Shown: piece after piece, positions 8,461-15,994 of the stretch
Layout: every line of letters begins with the position of its first letter
Position numbering within the stretch: the stretch's first letter is position 1
Source of the DNA: Sphingomonas arenae
Lineage (GTDB): Bacteria > Pseudomonadota > Alphaproteobacteria > Sphingomonadales > Sphingomonadaceae
Length of the DNA: 64,000 bases
Direction: 5' to 3'
Assembly: GCF_016924655.1 (NCBI RefSeq)
Contig: NZ_JAFFJU010000003.1
Coordinates: forward strand, 186,001-250,000
Program-made: the position numbers and the translations under genes
The notes under the pieces: model-generated
The model's database searches: none
Told to the model about the DNA's origin: nothing
Seen by the model: the letters and a program-made list of their open reading frames with translations, nothing else

Positions 8461-9918
8461 TTACCTGAACGGCGGTTCGTCGAAGCTGCGCAGCTTGCGG
8501 CTATGGAGCGCGTCGCCCTCGTCCCGTAGCAGCTTCAGCGCCTCGATACCGATGCGCAGGTGCTGGCTGATCGCGCGCTCGTAGAAGGCGTTGGCCTGGC
8601 CGGGAAGTTTCAGTTCGCCGTGCAACGGCTTGTCGGACACACACAGAAGCGTTCCGTAGGGTACACGGAAGCGATAGCCCTGAGCTGCTACGGTGGCACT
8701 CTCCATGTCGATCGCCACGGCGCGGCTCTGATTAAAGCGTAGGGCGGACTGCGTGTAGCGCAGCTCCCAGTTGCGGTCGTCCGTGGTGATGACCGTACCC
8801 GTTCGAAGGCGTTTCTTGATCCCGTCTTCATCTTCCCCGGTGACATGCGACGCCGCATGAAAAAGCGCCGTCTGCACTTCCGCGATGGCGGGAAGGGGAA
8901 CTTCCACCGGCAGCACATCGTCAAGCACGTGATCGTCGCGCAAGTATGCATGCGCAAGGACGTAATCGCCGATGGTCTGGCTGGGCCTGAGGCCGCCGCA
9001 GTGGCCGATCATCAACCAGGCCTCTGGGCGTAGAACCGCGATGTGGTCACAGATCGTCTTCGCGTTGGAAGGGCCGACGCCGATATTGACCAGGGTGATC
9101 CCATCGTCGCCGTTCTCGCCCAGCAGATGGTACGCAGGCATCTGGTACCGGCGCCAGGGACCGGAGGCGACCTCCGCCTCGACATTCTCGAGCATCCCCC
9201 GCTCGTAGCGCGAGCCCGGAACCGAGAAGGCGCTGTAGCGAGTGTTCGTCTGCCGCAGTGCATCGGCCGAATAACGAACGAATTCATCGACATAGCGAAC
9301 ATAGTTCGTGAAGAGGACGAAGCGCTGGAAGTGCTCTGGTGGCGTGCCGGTGTAGTGCCGCAAGCGCGCGAGGCTGAAGTCCGTGCGCGGCGCGTCGAAC
9401 AGTGCCAGCGGGCGAGTGGAATGGATCGAGAAGTCCCAGCTTCCGTCGGCAATCTCATCTCCGATGTGGACGAGCTCGGTGGTCGGAAACCAGCGGCCGA
9501 GTTCCGCTGAGGCAATGCCGTTGAGCTGTAGGTCCTCGCTGCCGTCGAGAACATAAGGATAGGGGATCTCGCTGGCCGAGAGGCCGACCGAAACCGTCAC
9601 CCCATAATCGCGAACCACGTGCTCCAGCTGCTCCGCAAGGTAATCACGGAAAAGCTGCGGTCGCGCGATACTGGCGGTATAGACGCCTGGCTGATTAAGC
9701 CGTGCAAAGGCGCGGGCCGGGACGGGTGGCGGAGAGTCCGGATCATATTCGATCCGCAGCTCAGGATACGCGAAGAAGCCTGCCGCGCGGGCGTCTGGGT
9801 CGGGGCGCTTTCCCTCGGTTACGTAGGCGATGAGCGCACGGCGGAGGTTCGCCACACTGCGGTCGTAGATCGCGCATAGCTCGTCGATGATGGCGGAGAT
9901 GTCATGGAGTGCGGTCAT
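8461..9918 (-). CDS. amn: AMP nucleosidase
   Basis: Hydrolyses AMP to adenine and ribose-5-phosphate, helping control the adenylate pool. From the ATG at 9918 (MTALHDISAIIDELCAIY) it is 485 residues, close to the E. coli length of 484. The longer upstream open frame is not needed and has no family-like sequence. The N-terminal Amn-specific domain contains FFAYPELRIEY and FTNYVRYVDEFV-type segments. The C-terminal phosphorylase-like domain has VNIGVGPSNAKT, LMIGHCGGLR, YVLAHAYLRDDHVL, IDMESATVAAQG and LCVSDKPLHGELK. It converges on the 5'-nucleotidase and is divergent from the CAP-domain gene. Confidence 0.97.
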   Translation of the reverse strand: MTALHDISAIIDELCAIYDRSVANLRRALIAYVTEGKRPDPDARAAGFFAYPELRIEYDPDSPPPVPARAFARLNQPGVYTASIARPQLFRDYLAEQLEHVVRDYGVTVSVGLSASEIPYPYVLDGSEDLQLNGIASAELGRWFPTTELVHIGDEIADGSWDFSIHSTRPLALFDAPRTDFSLARLRHYTGTPPEHFQRFVLFTNYVRYVDEFVRYSADALRQTNTRYSAFSVPGSRYERGMLENVEAEVASGPWRRYQMPAYHLLGENGDDGITLVNIGVGPSNAKTICDHIAVLRPEAWLMIGHCGGLRPSQTIGDYVLAHAYLRDDHVLDDVLPVEVPLPAIAEVQTALFHAASHVTGEDEDGIKKRLRTGTVITTDDRNWELRYTQSALRFNQSRAVAIDMESATVAAQGYRFRVPYGTLLCVSDKPLHGELKLPGQANAFYERAISQHLRIGIEALKLLRDEGDALHSRKLRSFDEPPFR

Positions 9919-10084
9919 TGCTGTCCGCGATGCGCATGGCGGAGTGGCTTGGCAAGCCCCTCTGTCCCTTCGTCGCAGAGCCGAAACGATCCGGCGACAA
10001 CGCTGTTCAACTTCGGGGATTACGCTTGCCGCGAGGTCCCTCCGCCGTGATGTTCCGCATCGCCCAGGGTGAAGGGGTGGGGGT

Positions 10085-10630
10085 ATGGAATTACGAGTTG
10101 TGCTGGTGCTGTGCGTGGTAGGCGCGCTGTCGGGTGCCGTTCCTGCAAGCGCTGCGATGAACAACCGGCCGACCCTGTCCGTCGTGCGCTGTCCCGAACT
10201 CGCGAGCAGGCTCCTCCACGCTCACAATGCGGAGCGCCAACGGCGTGGAGTGGCGCCGCTTGCCTGGGACCCCCATCTGGCGAAGGGTGCGGCCGCGTAT
10301 GGTGCCGTGCTGGCTGCTCGCGGACGTCTGTCCCACTCTCATGATGCTTCGCGACCTGGCCAGTTGGAGAACCTCTGGATGGGCACGCGCGGGGCCTACT
10401 CGCCCGAGCAGATGATTGCGCACTGGGCATCGGAACGAAGCCTTTATCGTCCCGGCAAATTTCCAGCGGTCAGCGCTACTGGACGGTGGTCCGATGTCGC
10501 CCACTACACCCAGATGACTTGGCCCTCGACCACTCATGTCGGCTGCGCCATTCACCGCGCTCGTGACTGGGATTTCTTGGTCTGCCGCTACAGCCCGCGA
10601 GGGAACGTGATCGGAACACGCGCCATCTGA
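10085..10630 (+). CDS. Secreted CAP-domain (SCP/PR-1-like) protein
   Basis: A 181-residue exported protein. Residues 1-24 form a signal peptide (VVLVLCVVGALSGAV, cleaved near ASAA). The rest is a single CAP domain with its marker motifs: HNAER at 47-51, ENLWMG at 95-100, HYTQMTW at 140-146 and CRYSPRGN at 167-174. His84/His86, Glu95 and His140 probably line the CAP cavity. The pair Cys154/Cys167 may form a disulfide. Bacterial CAP proteins are extracytoplasmic and poorly characterised; roles in lipid binding or envelope processes have been suggested for relatives. It lies alone between divergent amn and convergent surE, whose stop is only 4 bp away. Confidence 0.93.
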   Translation: MELRVVLVLCVVGALSGAVPASAAMNNRPTLSVVRCPELASRLLHAHNAERQRRGVAPLAWDPHLAKGAAAYGAVLAARGRLSHSHDASRPGQLENLWMGTRGAYSPEQMIAHWASERSLYRPGKFPAVSATGRWSDVAHYTQMTWPSTTHVGCAIHRARDWDFLVCRYSPRGNVIGTRAI

Positions 10631-10633
10631 AGC

Positions 10634-11401
10634 TTACGGCTGAAATCGCGCGCGCAGTGTCTCGAGGGAGGGCTCGTGGGTCAGGTCCAGGTGCAGCGGG
10701 GTTACTGAGATGAAGCCGTCGGCGATCGCCTCGAGATCGGTGGAGTGACCCGGCGTCTCCACCATCGGCCCGAGTCCAAGCCAGTAATAGCGATAGCCGC
10801 GCGGATCGGTGCGCTGAATGATCTGGGTGCGACCGTAATCCCGAATCCCCTGGCGGACTACGCGTACGCCGCGGACCTCCTCTGCCGGCAGGGCCGGAAA
10901 GTTGACGTTGACCAGCGTGCCGGGCGCAAGTGGCTGTTCAAGCAGCGGCGCCAGGACCTTCGCCGCCCAGCCCTCAGCCGCGGCGAATGGCACGTTGTCG
11001 CCCAATCCCTCGCGACTGTAGGTTTGGCTGAGTGCAATGGAGGGGACGCCTGCGAGCGCACCTTCCATGGTCGCCGATACGGTGCCGCTGTACGTCACGT
11101 CCTCGGCGAGATTTGCGCCCCGGTTTATCCCCGAGAGAATGACGTCCGGCCGCGTGTCCTTCATGACGTGAAACAAGGCCATGAGCACCGAGTCCGTCGG
11201 CGTGCCGGCTACGGCAAAGCGCTTTTCGGCAATCCGTCGCAGTCGGATGGGTCGGGTCAGGGTCAGCGAATGCCCGGTGCCGGACTGCTCCTCGGCAGGT
11301 GCAACGACCCATACGTCCCCGGAAAATTGCCGTGCAACCTGTTCCAGTAGAGCGATGCCGCTGGCGTTGATGCCATCGTCGTTGGTGATCAGGATGCGCA
11401 T
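10634..11401 (-). CDS. surE: 5'/3'-nucleotidase SurE
   Basis: A metal-dependent survival phosphatase that dephosphorylates nucleoside 5'- and 3'-monophosphates, often linked to stationary-phase fitness. From the ATG at 11401 (MRILITNDDGINASG) it is 255 residues, the usual family length; the open frame upstream is non-homologous. The metal site is NDDG at the N-terminus. Further family motifs are GTGHSLTL, GTPTDSVLMAL, ILSGINRGANL and TYSGTVSATMEGAL. The usual neighbour pcm is not in view. The C-terminus faces the CAP-domain gene. Confidence 0.97.
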   Translation of the reverse strand: MRILITNDDGINASGIALLEQVARQFSGDVWVVAPAEEQSGTGHSLTLTRPIRLRRIAEKRFAVAGTPTDSVLMALFHVMKDTRPDVILSGINRGANLAEDVTYSGTVSATMEGALAGVPSIALSQTYSREGLGDNVPFAAAEGWAAKVLAPLLEQPLAPGTLVNVNFPALPAEEVRGVRVVRQGIRDYGRTQIIQRTDPRGYRYYWLGLGPMVETPGHSTDLEAIADGFISVTPLHLDLTHEPSLETLRARFQP

Positions 11402-11517
11402 GGCCGGGCTATGCGGAAGACGCGGCGAACGGGCAAGCCGCACAGGCCTGCGCCATTTCGGCAACAGGGCCCGAACACACGTGACCTTAACGCAAGTCAG
11501 TGCTTGTTCAGCCAGTT

Positions 11518-11580
11518 GGGCCTAACTATAGGCCCGCATGGGGATAGCCGACTTTTCCGGTTCTAAGTCCCGGAAAAGTC
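11518..11580 (+). promoter_or_regulatory. Two tandem hairpins in the surE-dksA intergenic region
   Basis: Hairpin 1 (11518-11535) pairs GGGCCT with AGGCCC across a 6-nt loop. Hairpin 2 (11550-11580) pairs two perfect 11-nt arms, GACTTTTCCGG and CCGGAAAAGTC, across a 9-nt loop. They lie 104-166 bp upstream of dksA and about 120-180 bp upstream of surE on the other strand. They could be an operator for either divergent gene, a leader structure of dksA or part of a small RNA. No T-run marks a terminator. Confidence 0.45.
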
Positions 11581-11683
11581 AAGTTGATCGCCCCCGGCTG
11601 CACCGGTGGCCCGGCACGCAGTCGCGGTGGCTCTTGCTTCAGCGGCCTATGGGATTGCCGCTGCGGTGCGTGGGGAGGGGACA

Positions 11684-12148
11684 ATGGCGACGGCATTAGT
11701 CGACGTTTACGGCGAAGAACCCGAGCAATTCGATCGGATCATTCTTCCGTCGGATTACCGTCCAAGTGACGATGAGGAGTTCATGTGCGCGAACCAGCGC
11801 GCCTACTTTCTCCACAAGCTTCGGGACTGGAAAGAAGCGATCATCGAAGAGTCGCGGGCGACCATGGCCCAGCTCCAGACGGACTCCTTGCGCGAGCCGG
11901 ATATTGCGGACCGCGCCTCCAGCGAAACGGATTGGGGCATCGAGCTTCGGACCCGTGACCGCCAGCGCAAGCTGATTTCCAAGATTGATGCAGCGATTCG
12001 CCGCCTCTACGCAGGCGAGTATGGCTATTGCGAGGTGACGGGAGATCCCATCTCGCTGGCGCGCCTGGAGGCACGACCAATCGCGACCATGACGCTCGAA
12101 GCGCAGGAGCGCCACGAGCGCATCGAAAAGGTCAGCCGAGACGACTGA
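11684..12148 (+). CDS. dksA: RNA polymerase-binding transcription factor DksA (single-Cys alphaproteobacterial type)
   Basis: DksA enters the RNA polymerase secondary channel and, with ppGpp, mediates the stringent response. The ATG at 11684 follows a strong purine-rich ribosome site (GGGGAGGGGA), giving 154 residues; an in-frame earlier start is not conserved-looking. The N-terminal block (IILPSDYRPSDDEEFM), the coiled coil with the tip motif (ADRASSETDWGIELRTRDRQ) and the C-terminal GYCEVTGDPISLARLEARP are all present. Only one of the four zinc-finger cysteines remains, which is the usual state of many alphaproteobacterial DksA proteins and not damage. It is followed by a hairpin shared with the convergent DUF465 gene. 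Confidence 0.95.
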   Translation: MATALVDVYGEEPEQFDRIILPSDYRPSDDEEFMCANQRAYFLHKLRDWKEAIIEESRATMAQLQTDSLREPDIADRASSETDWGIELRTRDRQRKLISKIDAAIRRLYAGEYGYCEVTGDPISLARLEARPIATMTLEAQERHERIEKVSRDD

Positions 12149-12160
12149 CAGGTCGGCTCC

Positions 12161-12181
12161 TTCCCGAGCGCTGCTCGGGAA
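12161..12181. terminator. Hairpin between convergent dksA and DUF465 gene
   Basis: A perfect 9-bp stem TTCCCGAGC / GCTCGGGAA with a 3-nt loop sits between the dksA stop (12148) and the stop of the minus-strand small gene (12194). It is symmetric and could terminate both transcripts. T-runs are weak. Confidence 0.6.
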
Positions 12182-12193
12182 AGGACCATCGGC

Positions 12194-12358
12194 TCAGTGC
12201 ACCGTAAGGCCGAGCATCTCGTCCTTGATACGGAGCTTTTCCTTCTTGAGCTGGTGGAGAAGCACGTCGTCGGGGTGAGGCCGGCGCTCTTCGGCGTCGA
12301 TCTGGGCCTGAAGAGCGGAATGCTTGGATGCGAGGGCCTCGACGTGTGCTTTGTCCAT
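12194..12358 (-). CDS. DUF465 (YdcH) family small protein, copy 1
   Basis: A 54-residue protein too short for most ORF filters. It reads MDKAHVEALASKHSALQA, continues through a charged segment with RRPHPDDVLLHQLKKEKL, and ends MLGLTVH, the DUF465/YdcH pattern of two short helices forming a hairpin. An ATG at 12367 is also in frame, but AGGGA lies 9 nt before the ATG at 12358, so the shorter start is preferred. The function of DUF465 proteins is not established. It is divergent from a second DUF465 gene starting at 12505. Confidence 0.85.
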   Translation of the reverse strand: MDKAHVEALASKHSALQAQIDAEERRPHPDDVLLHQLKKEKLRIKDEMLGLTVH

Positions 12359-12504
12359 TGGTGCCATTCCCTTTCGCTAGGTGAAGACAAAACGTAACAA
12401 ACCACAGATCGCTTCGCTTGTCTTGCGTCATTGACTCAGCCCGTCGAATGTGTCCCGCAACCTACCGTGACCGCTCCGTATCGCCGCGAAAGGCCGCTTA
12501 CCGA

Positions 12505-12702
12505 ATGAACGACGACGAACCCTCTGCCCGGCTGGCGGAGCTCAGGGCGGAACATCGGGCGCTCGACGCGAAGATCGAGGAGTTACGGGAAAGCGGTGTA
12601 ACCGATCAGCTGGAGCTTGCCCGACTGAAGAAACGGAAGCTTCGCCTGCGCGATGAGATCGCGGTCCTTGCGGATCGCTGCATTCCGGACATCATCGCTT
12701 GA
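12505..12702 (+). CDS. DUF465 (YdcH) family small protein, copy 2
   Basis: A 65-residue protein starting MNDDEPSARLAELRAEH, with the family core LDAKIEELRES and LELARLKKRKLRLRDEIA and the ending DRCIPDIIA that I recognise as usual for this subgroup. It is an all-helical hairpin of unknown role. The open frame extends further upstream, but the ATG at 12505 matches the family start. It precedes rcdA by 90 bp on the same strand and is divergent from DUF465 copy 1, so the two share an upstream region of 146 bp. Confidence 0.88.
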   Translation: MNDDEPSARLAELRAEHRALDAKIEELRESGVTDQLELARLKKRKLRLRDEIAVLADRCIPDIIA

Positions 12703-12721
12703 GTGTACCTTCTCGGGACGG

Positions 12722-12774
12722 GTTGATCGCGATCTCGCCGATCAACGCTGCGAGACGTTTTCCCGAGCGTTGAT
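12722..12774 (+). promoter_or_regulatory. Mutually exclusive hairpins upstream of rcdA
   Basis: The segment 12740-12749 can pair upstream with 12722-12728 (GTTGATC / GATCAAC, 7 bp, 11-nt loop) or downstream with 12766-12774 (ATCAACGCT / AGCGTTGAT, 9 bp, 16-nt loop), but not both. A further 7-bp pairing, CTCGGGA at 12712-12718 with TCCCGAG at 12761-12767, also competes. The region ends 18 bp before the rcdA start, so the second structure lies close to the ribosome site. This is a sequence-level observation; no ligand class is recognised. Confidence 0.4.
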
Positions 12775-12792
12775 TGGTGGCAGGAAAGGCAG

Positions 12793-13275
12793 ATGCACGA
12801 GATCAGCGAGGACAACTTCGAACAGGCACGGATCACGCCAAGGCTGATCGAGAGCCTCTATACCGAGGCCATGCTGCTCGCCGACGAGGCCCGTGCTTAC
12901 TTCGATCGCGAAGGACGTGAGGAACGGACGCAGCTGGATCCGTTCGTCCGGGTCGGCTTCGCCTGCGAGTCGCTGAAGGTGACGACACGCATCATGCACA
13001 TCGTGGCGTGGCTTCTGACCCAGCGCGCCGTGGAGAGCGGAGAGATCCCCCATTCCGCCGGCAAACGGCCCGAGCGCCGCCTGGGCCAGGCCAGCGACAG
13101 CGACGAGGCGGTCGTCATTCAGCTCCCGCCAGCTGCGCAGCGGTTGGTGAACGCCAGTGCGGACCTGTATGCACGCGTAAAGCGGCTCGACGAGGATTGC
13201 GTCCAGGCTGCCCCACTGCCGAGCCCTGCCAGAGCGCTGATGGGTCGGCTCGAGCGCGATTTGCTGAACCGCTGA
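12793..13275 (+). CDS. rcdA: DUF1465 / RcdA family protein (putative ClpXP adaptor for CtrA degradation)
   Basis: A 160-residue helical protein of the DUF1465 family, whose Caulobacter member RcdA helps deliver CtrA and other substrates to ClpXP at the G1-S transition. Matching features are the helix with LIESLYTEAMLLADEARAYF, the core ESLKVTTRIMHIVAWLL and the block TQRAVESGEI, then a disordered linker and a last helix (LPPAAQRLVNASADLYARV). The start has an upstream purine-rich site (AGGAAAGGCAG). ClpP and ClpX are encoded about 42-45 kb away in this same window. The symbol is assigned by family, not by demonstrated function. Confidence 0.82.
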   Translation: MHEISEDNFEQARITPRLIESLYTEAMLLADEARAYFDREGREERTQLDPFVRVGFACESLKVTTRIMHIVAWLLTQRAVESGEIPHSAGKRPERRLGQASDSDEAVVIQLPPAAQRLVNASADLYARVKRLDEDCVQAAPLPSPARALMGRLERDLLNR

Positions 13276-13318
13276 CCGGGCTGGACCTCCGCCGGGCAGG
13301 GTGAGTACAGCGCGGCCC

Positions 13319-14464
13319 ATGGCTGACTTCGTCTTTCATCCCGGACCACGCCTGCTGGCGGGCTCCGGCAGGGCTGCCGACCTGTCCGACCGGCTGCCGG
13401 CCGGCCCCGTCCTGCTCGTGAGTGATCGAGGTGTCATTGGGCTCGGTCTGGCGGACGCGTGCGTTGAAGCCCTGAAGGCGAGCGGCCGTGAGGTGGTTCT
13501 GTTCGATTCGGTCGAAGCGGATCCCTCACGCACCACGTTGCTCGCAGCAGTTGAAGCCGGCCGAGCTGCGGGCGTTTCAGCCGTCGTCGGGTTCGGGGGC
13601 GGCAGCCCGATGGACGTAGCAAAGCTCGCGGCTTACCTGCTCGGCTCCGGTGATGACCTCGAAGCAATCTGGGGTGTTGGACTCGCAACTGGGAAGCGGC
13701 TGCCGCTAGCACTTGTTCCGACAACGGCCGGGACAGGGTCCGAAGCGACACCCGTCGCGGTGATTACGGTGGGCGGGACGGAGAAGCGCGGCGTGAATTC
13801 GCCGGCCTTGATTGCCGATTGGGCAGTTCTCGATGCTGACCTGACCCTTGGAATGCCACGGCAACTGACCGCAGCAACGGGGATCGATGCCATTGTACAC
13901 GCCATAGAGGCCTACACCTCTGCGCGGCTTAAGAATTCGTTGTCCGATCTGTATGCACGAGAGGCGCTTCGGCTGCTTTCGCGTAACTTGCTGGAGGTCT
14001 GCGACCGGCCTGCAAACCGGCAGGCCCGCGGAGCGATGCTGCTGGGTGCGCACCTCGCGGGGCTGGCGTTCGCCAACGCGCCCGTGGCCGGGGTGCACGC
14101 GCTGGCTTATCCGCTTGGCGGCATTCACCATCTGCCGCACGGACTGACCAATGCCCTGATGCTTCGCCACGTGCTCGCGTTCAATCAGGAGGCTGCTCGC
14201 GAGCAATACGCGGAACTGGCGGAGGTGATCGAGCCTGCGTGTGCAGCTTCGGGAAGCCAGGCGAAGGCAGCTCTGCTGATCGAGCGCCTGGAAGGCCTGG
14301 TGCGCAAGAGCGGGCTGCAGCCCCGGCTACGGGACCATGGGGTCGCTTTCGACGAGGCGCCCGTGCTTGCGCGCGAGGCGATGAAGCAGACTCGCCTCCT
14401 GGTGAATAATCCCGTGGAGATCACAGAAGCGGACGCTCAGCGGCTCTACGAGGCTGCTTGGTGA
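13319..14464 (+). CDS. Iron-containing alcohol dehydrogenase
   Basis: A 381-residue group III (Fe-type) alcohol dehydrogenase that would interconvert alcohols or hydroxy acids and carbonyls with NAD(P). The nucleotide-binding motif GFGGGSPMDVAK and the block LVPTTAGTGSEATPV are clear. The metal ligands are in GIDAIVHAIEAYTS (Asp/His) and in YPLGGIHHLPHGLTNA (two His). The ATG at 13319 is preferred; a GTG at 13301 preceded by GGGCAGG is an alternative adding six residues. Its TGA overlaps the GTG start of the thioesterase, so the two genes form an operon. The substrate cannot be deduced. Confidence 0.94.
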   Translation: MADFVFHPGPRLLAGSGRAADLSDRLPAGPVLLVSDRGVIGLGLADACVEALKASGREVVLFDSVEADPSRTTLLAAVEAGRAAGVSAVVGFGGGSPMDVAKLAAYLLGSGDDLEAIWGVGLATGKRLPLALVPTTAGTGSEATPVAVITVGGTEKRGVNSPALIADWAVLDADLTLGMPRQLTAATGIDAIVHAIEAYTSARLKNSLSDLYAREALRLLSRNLLEVCDRPANRQARGAMLLGAHLAGLAFANAPVAGVHALAYPLGGIHHLPHGLTNALMLRHVLAFNQEAAREQYAELAEVIEPACAASGSQAKAALLIERLEGLVRKSGLQPRLRDHGVAFDEAPVLAREAMKQTRLLVNNPVEITEADAQRLYEAAW

Positions 14465-14892
14465 GTCGGCCAACGCCCGCGACTCGCGACGGCTTCAAGC
14501 TGTACCGCACCTTCGCAACCCGCTGGTCCGACAACGACGTTTACGGGCATGTAAACAACACGGTCTACTATGGCTGGTTCGACAGCGCCGTGAACGCCTG
14601 GCTGCTTGAGCGCGGGTTGCTGGACATCATGAATGGCGATCCCATCGCTTTGGTTGTGGAGACACGCTGCACTTATCACGGCTCGCTCGCGTTTCCTGAA
14701 GATGTCGAAGTAGGCATCGCCGTCGCGCAGGTTGGGACGTCGAGCGTTCGCTACCGCGTCGGCGTGTTCGGTGCCGGTCAGGTTTCTGCAGCGGCTGAAG
14801 GAGAGTTCGTCCACGTTGCCGTTGATCGCACCAGCCGGCGCCCCGTTCCCTGGCCTCAGGAGTGGCGAGAGGCCTTTGCGGCAATCAGCTAG
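14461..14892 (+). CDS. Acyl-CoA thioesterase, hotdog fold (4-hydroxybenzoyl-CoA thioesterase-like)
   Basis: A 143-residue single-hotdog thioesterase that would hydrolyse acyl-CoA esters. The motif WSDNDVYGHVNNTVYYGWF carries the Asp that acts as the catalytic residue in the 4HBT/YbgC group. The GTG at 14461 overlaps the TGA of the alcohol dehydrogenase (GTGA), a translational coupling arrangement. The middle part (ALVVETRCTYHGSLAFPEDV) is typical of the dimer-forming sheet. Its 3' end overlaps the convergent nitronate monooxygenase by 8 bp. The acyl substrate is unknown. Confidence 0.92.
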   Translation: MSRPTPATRDGFKLYRTFATRWSDNDVYGHVNNTVYYGWFDSAVNAWLLERGLLDIMNGDPIALVVETRCTYHGSLAFPEDVEVGIAVAQVGTSSVRYRVGVFGAGQVSAAAEGEFVHVAVDRTSRRPVPWPQEWREAFAAIS

Positions 14893-15841
14893 TGCAGATC
14901 CGGGCCTTTGCAGCGGCATATTGTGCCGCAAGCTCCGCTACCAGCGCGCCAGCCGGCTGAACCTTGTCGATGACCCCGATGCCTTGGCCTGAACCCCAGA
15001 TGTCGCGCCACGCCTTCGCTCCAGTCGAGGACTGGAAATTCATGGCTTCGGGCCCGGCGGACGGCAGGTTGTCGGGATCCAGGCCCGCGGCTTCGATCGA
15101 TGCACGCAAGTAGTTGCCGCTGATCCCGGTGAACAGGCTGGAGTAGACAATGTCCTTGGCCGACCCTTCCACGATGCCCTGCTTGTAAGCCGCATCGGCC
15201 CGAGCCTCGTCCGTCGCGATGAACGGGGAACCGATATAGGCGAAATCAGCGCCCATTGCCTGGGCAGCCAGGATGGCGCCTCCAGTCGCTATTGATCCCG
15301 ACAGCGCAAGCGGCCCGTCGAACCATTTTCGGATCTCCTGCACCAAGGCGAAGGGTGACCAGCGGCCGGCGTGACCACCCGCGCCGGCGGCGACCGCTAT
15401 CAGGCCGTCTGCGCCCTTCTCGATCGCCTTTCGGGCATAACGGTCGTCGATGATGTCGTGCAGCGTCACCCCGCCCCATCCGTGAACGGCGTGGTTCAAT
15501 TCCTCGCGAGCGCCCAGCGAGGTGATGACGATGGGAACCTTCCACTTGGCGCAAGTGGTCATGTCCTCTTCGAAACGGGTGTTCGAGCGGTGGACGATCT
15601 GGTTGACGGCGAACGGCGCGGAGCGAGCATCGGGATGGTCGCGATCATGCTCTGCCAAAGCCTCCGTGATCTCATGCAGCCATTCGTCGAGCTGGCTCTG
15701 TGGCCGGGCGTTCAGGGCAGGAAAGCTGCCGACGATCCCTGCCTTGCACTGCGCGATCACCAAGGCGGGGTTGGAGACGATGAACAGTGGCGCGCCGATT
15801 GCAGGCAGCTTCAGGCGATGAAAAACGTCAGGGAGGCTCAT
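14885..15841 (-). CDS. Nitronate monooxygenase (2-nitropropane dioxygenase family)
   Basis: A 318-residue FMN-binding TIM-barrel protein of the NMO family, which oxidises alkyl nitronates and is thought to detoxify them. Family markers are the N-terminal LPAIGAPLFIVSNPALV, the central VDGLI-type phosphate-binding block GLIAVAAGAGGHAGRWSP with the catalytic-region His, LALSGSIATGGAILAAQAMG and ADFAYIGSPFIATDEA. Related family members act in other flavin chemistry, including enoyl-ACP reduction (FabK), so the substrate is inferred. It is a single gene, convergent with the thioesterase and divergent from the large sensor kinase. Confidence 0.92.
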   Translation of the reverse strand: MSLPDVFHRLKLPAIGAPLFIVSNPALVIAQCKAGIVGSFPALNARPQSQLDEWLHEITEALAEHDRDHPDARSAPFAVNQIVHRSNTRFEEDMTTCAKWKVPIVITSLGAREELNHAVHGWGGVTLHDIIDDRYARKAIEKGADGLIAVAAGAGGHAGRWSPFALVQEIRKWFDGPLALSGSIATGGAILAAQAMGADFAYIGSPFIATDEARADAAYKQGIVEGSAKDIVYSSLFTGISGNYLRASIEAAGLDPDNLPSAGPEAMNFQSSTGAKAWRDIWGSGQGIGVIDKVQPAGALVAELAAQYAAAKARICTS

Positions 15842-15994
15842 CGGCGATCATTCTCCATCATCGGCATCGTTCGTCTGTAACCTCTGGAGCGAAGCACGGA
15901 AACGAGCCGTACGGAAGACCTCCAATTTCCGGTTTGCGCCCGTCTCGGCTCGGCGTTAACCTTGGGCCGCCCCAAGGAGCGCGTGACAAGCTGT

